NCBI RefSeq assembly: GCF_035978755.1
Contig: NZ_CP108416.1
Span: forward strand, 62,001 to 126,000
Direction: 5' to 3'
Source of the DNA: Streptomyces sp. NBC_01298
GTDB lineage: Bacteria; Actinomycetota; Actinomycetes; Streptomycetales; Streptomycetaceae
Length of the DNA stretch: 64,000 nucleotides
This document shows positions 13,935-22,463 of this stretch, piece after piece. The stretch's first letter is position 1; each line of letters opens with the position of its first letter. Made by a program: the position numbers and the translations under genes. The notes under the pieces are model-generated. The model did not search any database and was not told where the DNA came from. It was given only the letters and a program-made list of their open reading frames with translations.

Positions 13935-15527
13935 TTACTGCGGGGGATTTCCGTGCTTGCGAGATGGCACGTCAGCGTGCTTGTTGCGGAGCATCGCGAG
14001 GGCGCTGACCAGCACCTCGCGGGTCTCGGCGGGGTCGATGACGTCGTCGACGAGGCCTCGCTCGGCCGCGTAGTACGGGTGCATCAGCTCGGCCTTGTAC
14101 TCCTTGACCATGCGCGCACGCGTGGTCTCGGGGTCTTCGGATTCCGCGATCTGCTTGCGGAAGATGACGTTGGCGGCGCCCTCGGCGCCCATCACGGCAA
14201 TCTCGTTGGTCGGCCAGGCGTAGGTGAGGTCGGCGCCGATGGACTGGGAGTCCATGACGATGTACGCGCCGCCGTAGGCCTTGCGCAGGACCAGGGAGAT
14301 CCGCGGCACGGTCGCGTTGCAGTACGCGTACAGCAGCTTCGCGCCGTGGCGGATGATGCCGCCGTGCTCCTGGTCGACGCCCGGCAGGAAGCCGGGGACG
14401 TCCAGGAGGGTGATGATCGGGATGTTGAAGGCGTCGCAGAGCTGGACGAAGCGCGCCGCCTTCTCGGAGGCGTGGATGTCCAGGACGCCGGCGAGGTGGC
14501 CGGGCTGGTTGGCCACGATGCCCACGACCTGGCCGTTCAACCGGCCCAGGGCGCAGATGATGTTGCGGGCCCAGCGCCCGTGGACCTCCATGTACTCGCC
14601 GTCGTCGACGAGCTCTTCGATGACCTTGAGCATGTCGTACGGGCGGTTGCCGTCGACGGGCACCAGGTCCAGCAGCGCGTCCGAGCGCATGTCGACGGGG
14701 TCGGCGCAGGGGACGCTCGGCGGGTGCTGACGGTTGTTCTGCGGCAGCATCGACAGCAGGAACCGGACCTCGGAGATGCAGGTCTCCTCGTCGTCGTACG
14801 CGAAGTGCGCCACCCCCGAGGTCTCGGCGTGCACGTCCGCGCCGCCGAGGCCGTTCTGGGTGATCTCCTCGCCGGTCACCGCGCGGACCACGTCCGGACC
14901 GGTGATGAACATCTGCGAGGTCTCCCGGACCATGAACACGAAGTCCGTCAGCGCCGGGGAGTAGGCCGCGCCGCCGGCGCAGGGGCCCAGCATCACCGAG
15001 ATCTGCGGGATGACACCCGAGGCCTTGGTGTTGCGCTGGAAGATGCCGCCGTACCCGGCGAGCGCCGAGACGCCCTCCTGAATGCGGGCACCGGCACCGT
15101 CGTTGAGGGAGACCAGCGGGGCACCGGCCGCGATGGCCATGTCCATGATCTTGTGGATCTTCGTGGCATGGGCCTCACCCAGAGCGCCACCGAAGATCCG
15201 GAAGTCGTGCGCGTAGACGAAGACCGTACGGCCCTCGACCGTGCCCCACCCGGTGATGACACCGTCCGTGTAGGGCTTCTTGGCCTCGAGGCCGAACCCG
15301 GTCGCACGGTGGCGACGCAGCTGCTCGACCTCCTTGAAGGAACCCTCGTCGAGCAGCAACGCGATCCGCTCACGGGCGGTCAGCTTGCCCTTGGCGTGCT
15401 GCGCTTCGGTCGCACGCTCACTCGGCCCACGCCGGGCCTGCTCCCGGATCGACTGCAGTTCGGCCACACGCCCGTGAGCATCCGCCGCCCCCACAGAGGC
15501 CCGAGAAATGTCTTCCAGAACAGTCAC
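13935..15527 (-). CDS. Acyl-CoA carboxylase beta (carboxyltransferase) subunit
   Basis: A 530-residue biotin-dependent carboxyltransferase of the propionyl/acetyl-CoA carboxylase beta family, normal length. It contains both crotonase-like halves, with acyl-CoA and biotin-binding loops GAGARIQEGV, GPCAGGAAYSPA, DVPGFLPG and YGGAYIVMDS. With a biotinylated alpha subunit (not in the window) it makes malonyl-CoA or methylmalonyl-CoA. GTG 15527 is the start because GAGGGA lies upstream; the TTG 18 nt earlier has no site. Directly upstream is a perfect ARE palindrome, and the small epsilon subunit gene lies beyond it. Such cluster-borne carboxylase genes supply malonyl-CoA to aromatic type II polyketide synthases. 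Confidence 0.95.
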   Translation of the reverse strand: MTVLEDISRASVGAADAHGRVAELQSIREQARRGPSERATEAQHAKGKLTARERIALLLDEGSFKEVEQLRRHRATGFGLEAKKPYTDGVITGWGTVEGRTVFVYAHDFRIFGGALGEAHATKIHKIMDMAIAAGAPLVSLNDGAGARIQEGVSALAGYGGIFQRNTKASGVIPQISVMLGPCAGGAAYSPALTDFVFMVRETSQMFITGPDVVRAVTGEEITQNGLGGADVHAETSGVAHFAYDDEETCISEVRFLLSMLPQNNRQHPPSVPCADPVDMRSDALLDLVPVDGNRPYDMLKVIEELVDDGEYMEVHGRWARNIICALGRLNGQVVGIVANQPGHLAGVLDIHASEKAARFVQLCDAFNIPIITLLDVPGFLPGVDQEHGGIIRHGAKLLYAYCNATVPRISLVLRKAYGGAYIVMDSQSIGADLTYAWPTNEIAVMGAEGAANVIFRKQIAESEDPETTRARMVKEYKAELMHPYYAAERGLVDDVIDPAETREVLVSALAMLRNKHADVPSRKHGNPPQ

Positions 15528-15572
15528 GACACGTCCCTCCCTCAAGGTGCGGCCCGATCGATGCCCACCATA

Positions 15573-15594
15573 ACAAACCGCTCATGCGGTTTGT
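15573..15594. promoter_or_regulatory. Perfect ARE palindrome upstream of the carboxylase beta gene
   Basis: Arms ACAAACCGC and GCGGTTTGT are perfect inverted repeats around TCAT. This is the strongest butyrolactone-receptor site in the window. It lies between the epsilon and beta subunit genes, 46 bp before the beta start. Confidence 0.8.
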
Positions 15595-15647
15595 AAGGGT
15601 GATGCGTGGCACGCACACAAATCAGCCTTGATCAACAACCTCGGGCT

Positions 15648-15854
15648 CTACCGCCAGCTATACGGAGAGCGGTAGTCCGCCACGGCCCTTTCGGGCCGCC
15701 ACGACGGAACGTCCGACGGTTCCTGCTCGCCCCGGCTCTCTCCGTGCCCGGTGAGCACCGAACAGAGCACCACGGTCACCGCCGCCAGCTCTTCGTCACT
15801 CGCCCTCCCTCGCTCGATACGGAGAGCGAACTTCTCGCCGCCGGGAACGCCCAT
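15648..15854 (-). CDS. Acyl-CoA carboxylase epsilon subunit
   Basis: A 68-residue protein starting at ATG 15854 behind GAGGAGGAGTC. The sequence ALRIERGRASDEELAAVTVV followed by a variable linker and a C-terminal SWRPE...SPYSWR matches the small epsilon subunits of actinobacterial acyl-CoA carboxylases, which bind and stabilise the alpha-beta complex. It is followed on the same strand by the beta subunit, with an ARE in the 120-bp gap, so beta can also be transcribed from its own promoter. Confidence 0.82.
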   Translation of the reverse strand: MGVPGGEKFALRIERGRASDEELAAVTVVLCSVLTGHGESRGEQEPSDVPSWRPERAVADYRSPYSWR

Positions 15855-16122
15855 GACTCCTCCTCAGACCTTCGGCCACGGTCCGCGACGCACCTCAAGG
15901 CACACTCGAGACCCGCCAGGGACCGAGCGGAGGACCCCAGGGGCAACCGAGCGACGCCGAGCAGGGGGAATGGCCGGGCGGGGATGGCCGGAGTTGAACG
16001 CTCCGCAAATCCTCGCCCTGGAGGCTCGCATTCCCCTGGAAACTAAACCGGTTGGTATGTATCTTTTTCGAGGCTTCAAAGCACTGCAACAACTCGCCAG
16101 CGCCGTTTGTTCAGGGGGAACA
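15855..16122. other. Divergent promoter region between the carboxylase epsilon gene and the afsA-type gene
   Basis: 268 bp between divergent genes. The notable element is the ARE at 16040-16061, about 60 bp before the afsA-type start. No small gene was recognised. Confidence 0.55.
16040..16061. promoter_or_regulatory. ARE upstream of the afsA-type gene
   Basis: On the minus strand ACATACCAACCGGTTTAGT fits the receptor consensus ACATACNNNNCNGGTTTGT with one mismatch. It implies feedback control of signal synthesis by a butyrolactone receptor. Confidence 0.72.
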
Positions 16123-17118
16123 ATGACTGCGACTACATTCCGAGTTGAGCGTCCGTCGATACCCTCTTCGCGGGGACGGACATGGCCTCACACCAGTCCC
16201 GCCGGCCTGTCCTGGCCAACTCTGACCAGCACTGTTCCCAAGGAATTAGTGCATCGGTCCGCTGTCGCGGAAGTCATGCTCACCGACTGGGAACGCGAAG
16301 ACGACACCCGCTTCCGGGTGGCCGCCCAGTGGCCTCGCGGCCACAGCTTCTTCACTCCCGTCGCGAACGGCTACCACGACCCTCTCATCGGCTGCGAGAC
16401 GATTCGTCAGATCGGCCTGCTCCTGGGGCACGCCGAGTTCGGCGTGCCGCTCGGACATCAATTCAGTGTATGTGACATCAACATAGCCGTGCGCCCGCAG
16501 CATCTGCGGGTTGGCTGGGCCCCGGCCGCCCTCGACATCGAGGTCACCTGCACGGAGATGAAGAGCCGCGGCAGGAATCTGTCGGGTCTGCGCCTCGAGA
16601 CGGTTTTCCGGCGCGAGGGGCACATCGTTGCGACCGGGGGCGGCTCGTTCTCCTGCATGACCCCGGGGGTGTACCAGCGCATCCGCGGCAACCACACCCT
16701 CTACGGGCCCTGGCACCAGCTGCCGCTCGTCAGTCCTGCGGCGCCGCAGAGCGTCGGGCGCATGTCGCCCATGGACGTGGTCCTGTCGCCCACGGACGAG
16801 CCCACTCGCTGGCAGCTGAGAGCGGACACGCGCCACCCCGTACTGTTCGAGCACGCGGTGGACCACGTACCGGGCATGGTGCTGCTCGAGGCGGCCCGGC
16901 AGGCCACGGCGTCGGTGCTGGAGCGGTCCTCCTACCTCCCGCTCGACGTCGCCGCAAACTTCAAGCGGTACACCGAACTGGACTCACCCTGCATGATCGA
17001 GGCCGAGCGCCTTCCCGGGAGGGGCCCCGACGACGAGGAAACGGTCCTGGTGACCGGCCATCAGGACGGCGAGCTCGTCTTCGACGCCACGGTGGTCGCC
17101 GGGTCGCACGGCGTTTGA
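16123..17118 (+). CDS. AfsA-type gamma-butyrolactone biosynthesis protein
   Basis: A 331-residue protein with the two tandem AfsA hot-dog domains typical of A-factor synthase (about 45-180 and 220-325). Recognisable stretches are PKELVHRSAVAEVMLTDW in the first and FEHAVDHVPGMVLLEAARQA in the second. The enzyme condenses a beta-ketoacyl-ACP with dihydroxyacetone phosphate, the first committed step to butyrolactone or butenolide signals. ATG 16123 follows AGGGGG at correct spacing. It is convergent with an NmrA-like reductase, which could act later in signal synthesis, and lies between two receptor-type regulators, a complete signalling island. Confidence 0.94.
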   Translation: MTATTFRVERPSIPSSRGRTWPHTSPAGLSWPTLTSTVPKELVHRSAVAEVMLTDWEREDDTRFRVAAQWPRGHSFFTPVANGYHDPLIGCETIRQIGLLLGHAEFGVPLGHQFSVCDINIAVRPQHLRVGWAPAALDIEVTCTEMKSRGRNLSGLRLETVFRREGHIVATGGGSFSCMTPGVYQRIRGNHTLYGPWHQLPLVSPAAPQSVGRMSPMDVVLSPTDEPTRWQLRADTRHPVLFEHAVDHVPGMVLLEAARQATASVLERSSYLPLDVAANFKRYTELDSPCMIEAERLPGRGPDDEETVLVTGHQDGELVFDATVVAGSHGV

Positions 17119-17150
17119 GGGAGCAAGCGGCGGTGCAAGACAGCACGCCG

Positions 17151-17996
17151 TCACCGGGCCGAGAAGGAACCCAGGTGATCTCTGGCCCACACGCGAAAGC
17201 AGCCGGCCGGCCGGCCGAGCAGCGCAGGGACGGTTGCGTCCATCCGGGCCTTCGCCCCCGCGCGCTGGCGCTCCGCGCCCGCCAGGAGCGCTTCGACGAG
17301 GTCGTGGGGGTACCGCTTGCCCAGCGCGGCTCGCGCCTGGTCCGCGCCCAGTTCCTCGAACCTGAGCGGACGGCCCAGCAGTTCGGCGAGCTGCGCCGTC
17401 TGCTGGGCCGCCGTGATCGGCTCCGGCCCCGTCAGGGTGTAGGCCCGGCCCGCGTGGCCCTCCTCGGTGAGGGCGCGCACCGCGACGTCCGCGACATCGC
17501 GCGGATCGACGCACGCGTTGGGCGAAGACCCGTACTGGGCGCGCACCACGTGCTGTGCGCGGACGGAATCCGCCCAGGCCAGAGCATTTGACATGAACGA
17601 TCGAGGGCGCAGCAGGGTCCACTCCATCCCGGACGCGCGCAGGAGGTCCTCGTTCGCCCGCTGCCACCGGGTGATCAGATCGTTCGCCCCGGGATCCACG
17701 ACCGCGGCCGCGGACAGCTTCACCACGTGCCGTACGCCGACCGCCACCGCGGCCCGGACGAAGCGCGCGTCGTCGTCGCCGATGCGGCTGGTCACGAGGA
17801 AGGTGGCGCGCACGCCATCCAGTGCCCGGGTGAGCGACTGCGGATCGCTGTAATCGCCCTGGACTATCTCTGCCCTCCCGGACGCGCCGGTCACGCGCCC
17901 CGGATCCCGCGCCAGAATGCGAACTGCCAGGTCAGAGGGGAATCGGCGGACCACCTCTCGCCCGATCCTTCCTGTTGCACCGGTGAGGAGAATCAT
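17151..17996 (-). CDS. NmrA/HSCARG-type NAD(P)-dependent reductase
   Basis: A 281-residue atypical short-chain dehydrogenase. MILLTGATGRIGREV gives the Rossmann GxxGxxG motif, and VRHVVKLSAAAV plus LLRPRSFMSN fit the NmrA group. ATG 17996 has GGAAAGG upstream. It lies between the afsA-type gene and the receptor gene, and its start faces an ARE. Reductases at this position in GBL islands often modify the signal skeleton, but it could also be a tailoring enzyme of the polyketide. Confidence 0.82.
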   Translation of the reverse strand: MILLTGATGRIGREVVRRFPSDLAVRILARDPGRVTGASGRAEIVQGDYSDPQSLTRALDGVRATFLVTSRIGDDDARFVRAAVAVGVRHVVKLSAAAVVDPGANDLITRWQRANEDLLRASGMEWTLLRPRSFMSNALAWADSVRAQHVVRAQYGSSPNACVDPRDVADVAVRALTEEGHAGRAYTLTGPEPITAAQQTAQLAELLGRPLRFEELGADQARAALGKRYPHDLVEALLAGAERQRAGAKARMDATVPALLGRPAGCFRVWARDHLGSFSAR

Positions 17997-18060
17997 GACT
18001 TTCCTTTCCTGACCCGTCACTCCTCGGCCCATCGACCGAAGAGAAGGTTGACCGTTGTAA

Positions 18061-18082
18061 GATACAAACTGGGCGGTTTTTT
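18061..18082. promoter_or_regulatory. ARE between the NmrA-like and receptor genes
   Basis: ACAAACTGGGCGGTTTTTT has both half-sites of a butyrolactone-receptor operator. It lies in the divergent promoter region about 50 bp before the receptor gene, consistent with autorepression. Confidence 0.65.
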
Positions 18083-18132
18083 ACTGGTCGCCGGAGCACC
18101 CGACACCATCCCCGAAGGGGGGAGGAGGCAGA

Positions 18133-18804
18133 GTGGCTGAGCAAGTACGAGCCATCCGCACGCGGCAGACGATCCTTTCCGCGGCGGCCAAGATCTTCGA
18201 GGAACACGGATACCAAGCGGCCACGATCTCCCAGATCCTCCGGGAGGCGGGGGTGACCAAGGGAGCCCTGTACTTCCACTTCCAGTCGAAGGAAGAACTG
18301 GCCCAAGGCGTCCTTGCGGAGCAGGACCAGCAGTTCGTCATCCGCAGCAGCGCCTGCAAGGTGCAGGAGATCGTGGACGCGGTGATGCTGCACGCGCACC
18401 GGCTGCAGACCGACCCCATGGTGCGCGCCGGCGTACGGCTGTCGATGGACCAGCTGACACAAGGCCTGGACCGCAGCGGCCCGTTCCTGCGCTGGAGCGA
18501 AGTCGGCCTCGCACTGTTCCAAGAGGCCCAGGGCCAGGGTGAGCTGCTGCCCCATGTCGTGCCCACCGAGACGGCGGGCGTCCTCGTGGGCGCGTTCGCC
18601 GGAACCCAGTCCATGTCCCAGGCCATCTGTGACTACGCGGACCTCGCGACAAGGGTGTCCGCACTGATGCGCCACCTGCTGCCCAGCGTCGTGGTTCCGT
18701 CCGTCCTCGCCTCGCTCGACCTCTCCGAGACCCGTGGCGCCACGGTCTACGCCGAGGCGTTCAGGCCCGTGGACGAGCTGGTGGGGGCAGGCGGCACCGC
18801 CTGA
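18133..18804 (+). CDS. Gamma-butyrolactone receptor (ScbR/ArpA type TetR repressor)
   Basis: A 223-residue TetR repressor. The N-terminus (RAIRTRQTILSAAAKIFEEH, then QAATISQILREAGVTKGALYFHF) and the ligand-domain signatures RAGVRLSMDQLTQGLDR and VPSVLASLDLSE are very close to ScbR-type true receptors. GTG 18133 follows a GGGGGGAGGAGG stretch. It should bind ARE palindromes and be released by the AfsA-derived signal. It sits next to the afsA-type and NmrA-like genes, and AREs occur at its own promoter, at afsA, at the carboxylase gene and at SARP copy 4. Confidence 0.95.
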   Translation: MAEQVRAIRTRQTILSAAAKIFEEHGYQAATISQILREAGVTKGALYFHFQSKEELAQGVLAEQDQQFVIRSSACKVQEIVDAVMLHAHRLQTDPMVRAGVRLSMDQLTQGLDRSGPFLRWSEVGLALFQEAQGQGELLPHVVPTETAGVLVGAFAGTQSMSQAICDYADLATRVSALMRHLLPSVVVPSVLASLDLSETRGATVYAEAFRPVDELVGAGGTA

Positions 18805-18812
18805 TCTCGCAG

Positions 18813-20339
18813 TCACACCCCGCTCCGTCGCGGGTGACGGACGCGAACACCTCGGGCCAGGTACGCCGACAGCGCGACGGCCAGGCCGTCACGTCCGGGG
18901 GCCCATGCGATATAGCCGTCGGGCCGCACCAGCAGCGCCTCGTGCGGCACGTCGGGAGTGGGCATCGCGTGCACCACTCGCAGGGTCCCCTCCCATTCCC
19001 GCGCCGCGTCGCGGTAGCGGCTGCCCTTCTCGCCGAAGAGCAGCAACAGCGGCTTGCCCTCCGCCAGAAGCCCGATCACATCGGTCTTGACTGTCGCGGT
19101 CGTGAGCGCGACGTTGTGCAGGAACCTTCCTGCATCGGGGGCGGACCACCCCGTGGGCTCCGGGAGCACCGTGTCCTGAGCGCTGATCATGCCGCCGAGG
19201 CAGCCCCCGGTCGGGTCCGCCGCCAGAATCTCCGCGAACACGGCGCGCAGCGCGTCGGCTTCGGTCCCCTCCCGCATCAGGGCGAGCTGGGCCCGGGTGT
19301 TCTCGACGATGCGCCGGGCGGCCGGCCGCCGCTCCAGATCGTAGGTGTCGAGCAGCCCCGCGCTCGCCGTACCGTGCACCGCGAGGGCTAGCTTCCAGCT
19401 CAGATCCAGGGCGTCCAGCACCCCGGCACTCAGCCCCTGCCCGCCGATCGGGAAGTGCATGTGCGCCGCGTCCCCGGCGAGGAAGACACGCCCCGCGCGG
19501 AAATTCCGTGCAAGCCTCGTGAAGTCGCTGAACCGGCTGAGCCAGCGCGGAGCATCCATCGCGATCTCGCGTCCGGCTATCCATGACGCCTCCCGACGCA
19601 GTTCCTCCAGGCCGAGCGGGCTGTGCCGGTCGGCATGCACACGCAGGAAGTTGGCTGTCCGGACGTGCGTACGGCCCCCTGTATCGGGCTTCGCGACGAT
19701 CCATCCCCGAGGGGTACGGTGCCACCCCGGGGCCAGGGCGGCCGGGTCCGGGAGCGTGACGGTCGCGGCCATGGCCGCGACCGTTGCCGGGTAAGTCTCG
19801 GACTCGATGCCCGATTGTTCGCGCACCGTGCTGCGCGCACCGTCCGCTCCCACCGCGTATCCGGTGACACAGGTGACCGTTCCCCCCGGCCCCTCAGCCG
19901 TGATCCGCACCCCGTCCGGCTCCTGGACGATGCCCGTCACTTGGTGCTCGCGCAGGATCCGGACGCCGGCCCGGCGGGCCCTTTCCTCGAACAGACGCTC
20001 CAGATCGGCCTGGGAGCACTTGAGGATCGGCTCCGGCTCGCCCTCGGGCGCCGTGATGACCAGTCCGGGCAGACCACCGAAGTGGAAGGGACTCGCCCCT
20101 CCGACGTACGGAGCCGAACCGGCCGGCAGGTGTCCGCGCCGCGCCAGGCACTGCACGGCCCGGGCGTGCAATGTGTTCGCCTTGGGCTGCTCGCTGACTG
20201 CGGCCGCCCGTTCGATGACTACGGTGTCGACGGCCCGGGCGCCGAGGTCGGCCGCGACGAGCAAACCGACCGGCCCGCCCCCGACGACGGCCACTTGCGC
20301 CCGAATCTCGCCTTTCCGCGACACGACAGCACTGTGCAC
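18813..20339 (-). CDS. FAD-dependent aromatic polyketide monooxygenase (PgaE/PheA/TetX-like class)
   Basis: A class A flavoprotein monooxygenase of about 508 residues. It has the N-terminal dinucleotide motif VVGGGPVGLLVAADLG, the DG motif VGADGARSTVREQSG, the GD motif RVFLAGDAAHMHFPIGGQG and a C-terminal thioredoxin-like region ending in RPDGYIAWA. The order and spacing match angucycline oxygenases such as PgaE, which hydroxylate aromatic polyketide intermediates with NADPH and O2. GTG 20339 is preferred; a TTG at 20375 would extend it by 12 residues but has no ribosome site. A weak ARE-like sequence lies upstream. It supports an aromatic, possibly angucycline-type, product. Confidence 0.9.
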   Translation of the reverse strand: MHSAVVSRKGEIRAQVAVVGGGPVGLLVAADLGARAVDTVVIERAAAVSEQPKANTLHARAVQCLARRGHLPAGSAPYVGGASPFHFGGLPGLVITAPEGEPEPILKCSQADLERLFEERARRAGVRILREHQVTGIVQEPDGVRITAEGPGGTVTCVTGYAVGADGARSTVREQSGIESETYPATVAAMAATVTLPDPAALAPGWHRTPRGWIVAKPDTGGRTHVRTANFLRVHADRHSPLGLEELRREASWIAGREIAMDAPRWLSRFSDFTRLARNFRAGRVFLAGDAAHMHFPIGGQGLSAGVLDALDLSWKLALAVHGTASAGLLDTYDLERRPAARRIVENTRAQLALMREGTEADALRAVFAEILAADPTGGCLGGMISAQDTVLPEPTGWSAPDAGRFLHNVALTTATVKTDVIGLLAEGKPLLLLFGEKGSRYRDAAREWEGTLRVVHAMPTPDVPHEALLVRPDGYIAWAPGRDGLAVALSAYLARGVRVRHPRRSGV

Positions 20340-20385
20340 GTCGATGGCTTTCCCCCCCGAGCTAATGCCTCTCAACGACGACAGA

Positions 20386-20408
20386 AATATACCGGGTGGC
20401 CTGTTCTT
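20386..20408. promoter_or_regulatory. Weak ARE-like sequence upstream of the monooxygenase gene
   Basis: ATATACCGGGTGGCCTGTTC keeps the centre and one half of the receptor consensus but is a poorer match than the other four sites. Confidence 0.3.
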
Positions 20409-20487
20409 TTTTCGAGTGCGGAGGAATCAGGCCTTACAGGGAGGAACAGGGCGTCAGGGTCGGCACAGGGGAAGGGCCGCCCCGGAC

Positions 20488-20877
20488 TCAGCCCGCGGTC
20501 CCCAGGCGGGCCGAAGACATCGGGCCGCCCTCAGAGCGCTCGGTCTTGCATCCCTTGACGCCCGGCGCCAGGGTACGCGCGTCCACGGCCTCCGCGGGTG
20601 CCCCGGTGGCGTACAGCCCCTCCGGGGCGGTGTCCCGGTCGTGGGGGAGCAGCCAGAAGACCCGGCGCCGGAAGGTACCGGAGTTGCGGGAGGGCTTCGC
20701 CCCCGGCCCCAGCACCGCGTACCCGACGATGCGGCCGTCGCGGTGGTAGGCGGGCCTGCCGCGGCGGGTCGGGAGCCGGTCCAGGCTCTGGCGGACGTAA
20801 TCGAGCCGGCTGATGTCCTCGAGCCAGACGAGGTCCGCCTCGTGCAGGATCTCGTCCTCTGCGATGAGGGCGCTCAT
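20488..20877 (-). CDS. DUF6009 family protein
   Basis: A 129-residue protein with the pattern LVWLEDISRLDYVRQSLDRL, then GRPAYHRDGRIVGYAVLGPG, which I recognise as the DUF6009 family found in Streptomyces plasmids and integrated elements. Its function is unknown. ATG 20877 overlaps the helicase stop (ATGA) and has GAGGAGAG upstream, so it is the last gene of a three-gene replication operon. Confidence 0.75.
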   Translation of the reverse strand: MSALIAEDEILHEADLVWLEDISRLDYVRQSLDRLPTRRGRPAYHRDGRIVGYAVLGPGAKPSRNSGTFRRRVFWLLPHDRDTAPEGLYATGAPAEAVDARTLAPGVKGCKTERSEGGPMSSARLGTAG

Positions 20878-22463
20878 ACTCTCTCCTCGTGCGCGAGCAG
20901 GCCGATGCCCGGGTAGTACTTGCGCTGGTTCGAAAGGATCATCGCCTTCGGCGACACCAGACCCACCGCCTCGCGGACGCGTGCCGCGAACGCCCGGGAA
21001 GAGATCGCCGGAGCCCCTTCGCTGCGGCACCAGCTCCGGTACGCGGCATACAGAAGCGCCTGTTCCGCCCGCAGACCGGGCTCGAACCGGCAGGTCTCAC
21101 CGATGAACCGCCCGGTGTGGTCCTCGGTCTCGGCGTACGCCGAGGTGGCGATGCGGACCCGCTCCGGCCCCGAGAGGTCCTTGTCGCCGCCCAGATAGCG
21201 GCGGGCGCCCTCGATGAGCCAGTTGAGGATGCCCGGGCCCTCCCGGGTGACCAGGACGTCCGCCAGGTTGTCGATCTTGCGGTCGTCGGAGACCACGCGC
21301 TCGAACGGGATGAGCCGCATGCGCCGCCAGAACGCGAAGCCACCGGTGCCCACTTCGGGCCGGTGGTTGCCCAGCAGCCACAGCTTGTGCGTGGGCTCGA
21401 AGCTGAAGAAGTCCTGCCGCATCCGGCGCGCCTTGATGCGGTCGCCGCCGGTGAGCAGTTTGACGCGGGCCTCGTCGAAGCGGTCGCCCGGCTTGACCTC
21501 GCTGCACACGATGACCCGCCGACCGTGCAGTTCGGCGAGGTCGGTCGGGTGGCCCTCGTACGGACGCGCCATCAGGAACCCGGGCGGCGCGGCGTCCGCG
21601 TAGTCCCCGAGGAGCTTCATCAGGACGTCCAGCAGGACCGACTTGCCGTTCTTGCCGGAGCCGAACAGGAACGGCATGACCTGGGCGCCGACGTCCCCGG
21701 TGACGGAGTAGCCGAGCAGCAGCTGCAGAAAGCTGATCATCTGCGCGCCTTCGGGGCCTCCGCCGAAGGTGTCGGTCAGAAAGCGGTTCCAGCGCGGGGT
21801 GGCCATCGGCTCCGGCGCGGCCGACGTGCAGCGCGAATGGAAGTCCTTCGTCGGCTGCGCCGCGCGGATGTGCCCGGTACGCAGGTCGACGACGCCCGCG
21901 GGGGTGCACAGGGCGTACGGATCCGCGTCCAGCAGCGCCGCGTTGAGCACCATGCCCGGGGCGGACTTCGCCTGGGTGAGCATCGCGTTCATGCCGCTGG
22001 TGCTGAGCGCGCGGCGACGGTGCTGCTGCAGCGCGACCGGGGTGTAGACGCCCCGGGGGTCGGTGGTGGCGATGCTCTCCGCGAGGTCGCCGGCGGCCCA
22101 GAGCACGGTGTCGTCCTCGTCGATCTGCCAGCGGGTCTCGTCCCAGCGGAACCAGCCCATGCCGGGAACATGCCGGTAGTCGTCGGCATAGAGCTTGACG
22201 AACAGTTTGGCGTTGCCCCGGTCGGTGAGCGTGTCCGGCAGCAGCCCGGCCGCCGTCGCCTCGCCGTCCGCGTGCGGGGCACGCGCCTCCTGGGCGGGGA
22301 CCTTGGGGGCCACCGCGACGGGGCTGGTGACCGGGATGACGGGCACGCCGGTCATGTCCGCGTCCCGGTCCTCGTGCTCCGCCGCGACGGGCTGCGCGAG
22401 GATCTGCGCGGCGGCGGCCTGGACGTCGAACTCGCAGAGACGGCCGCCGTTCTCCAGGCTCAC
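20874..22463 (-). CDS. Phage/plasmid primase-helicase, D5 N-terminal plus SF3 helicase domain
   Basis: A 529-residue replication protein. The D5 N-terminal region (about 85-230) is followed by an SF3 helicase with Walker A G268-SGKNGKS-V and the downstream RVIVCSEV and KLWLLGNHRP segments (Walker B and motif C region). A DNA-binding tail follows. SF3 helicases unwind origins of phages and plasmids such as P4. It overlaps the prim-pol gene upstream and DUF6009 downstream by 4 bp each (ATGA), a tightly coupled operon. The gene has no chromosomal role and marks a mobile or plasmid-derived segment. Confidence 0.92.
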   Translation of the reverse strand: MSLENGGRLCEFDVQAAAAQILAQPVAAEHEDRDADMTGVPVIPVTSPVAVAPKVPAQEARAPHADGEATAAGLLPDTLTDRGNAKLFVKLYADDYRHVPGMGWFRWDETRWQIDEDDTVLWAAGDLAESIATTDPRGVYTPVALQQHRRRALSTSGMNAMLTQAKSAPGMVLNAALLDADPYALCTPAGVVDLRTGHIRAAQPTKDFHSRCTSAAPEPMATPRWNRFLTDTFGGGPEGAQMISFLQLLLGYSVTGDVGAQVMPFLFGSGKNGKSVLLDVLMKLLGDYADAAPPGFLMARPYEGHPTDLAELHGRRVIVCSEVKPGDRFDEARVKLLTGGDRIKARRMRQDFFSFEPTHKLWLLGNHRPEVGTGGFAFWRRMRLIPFERVVSDDRKIDNLADVLVTREGPGILNWLIEGARRYLGGDKDLSGPERVRIATSAYAETEDHTGRFIGETCRFEPGLRAEQALLYAAYRSWCRSEGAPAISSRAFAARVREAVGLVSPKAMILSNQRKYYPGIGLLAHEERV

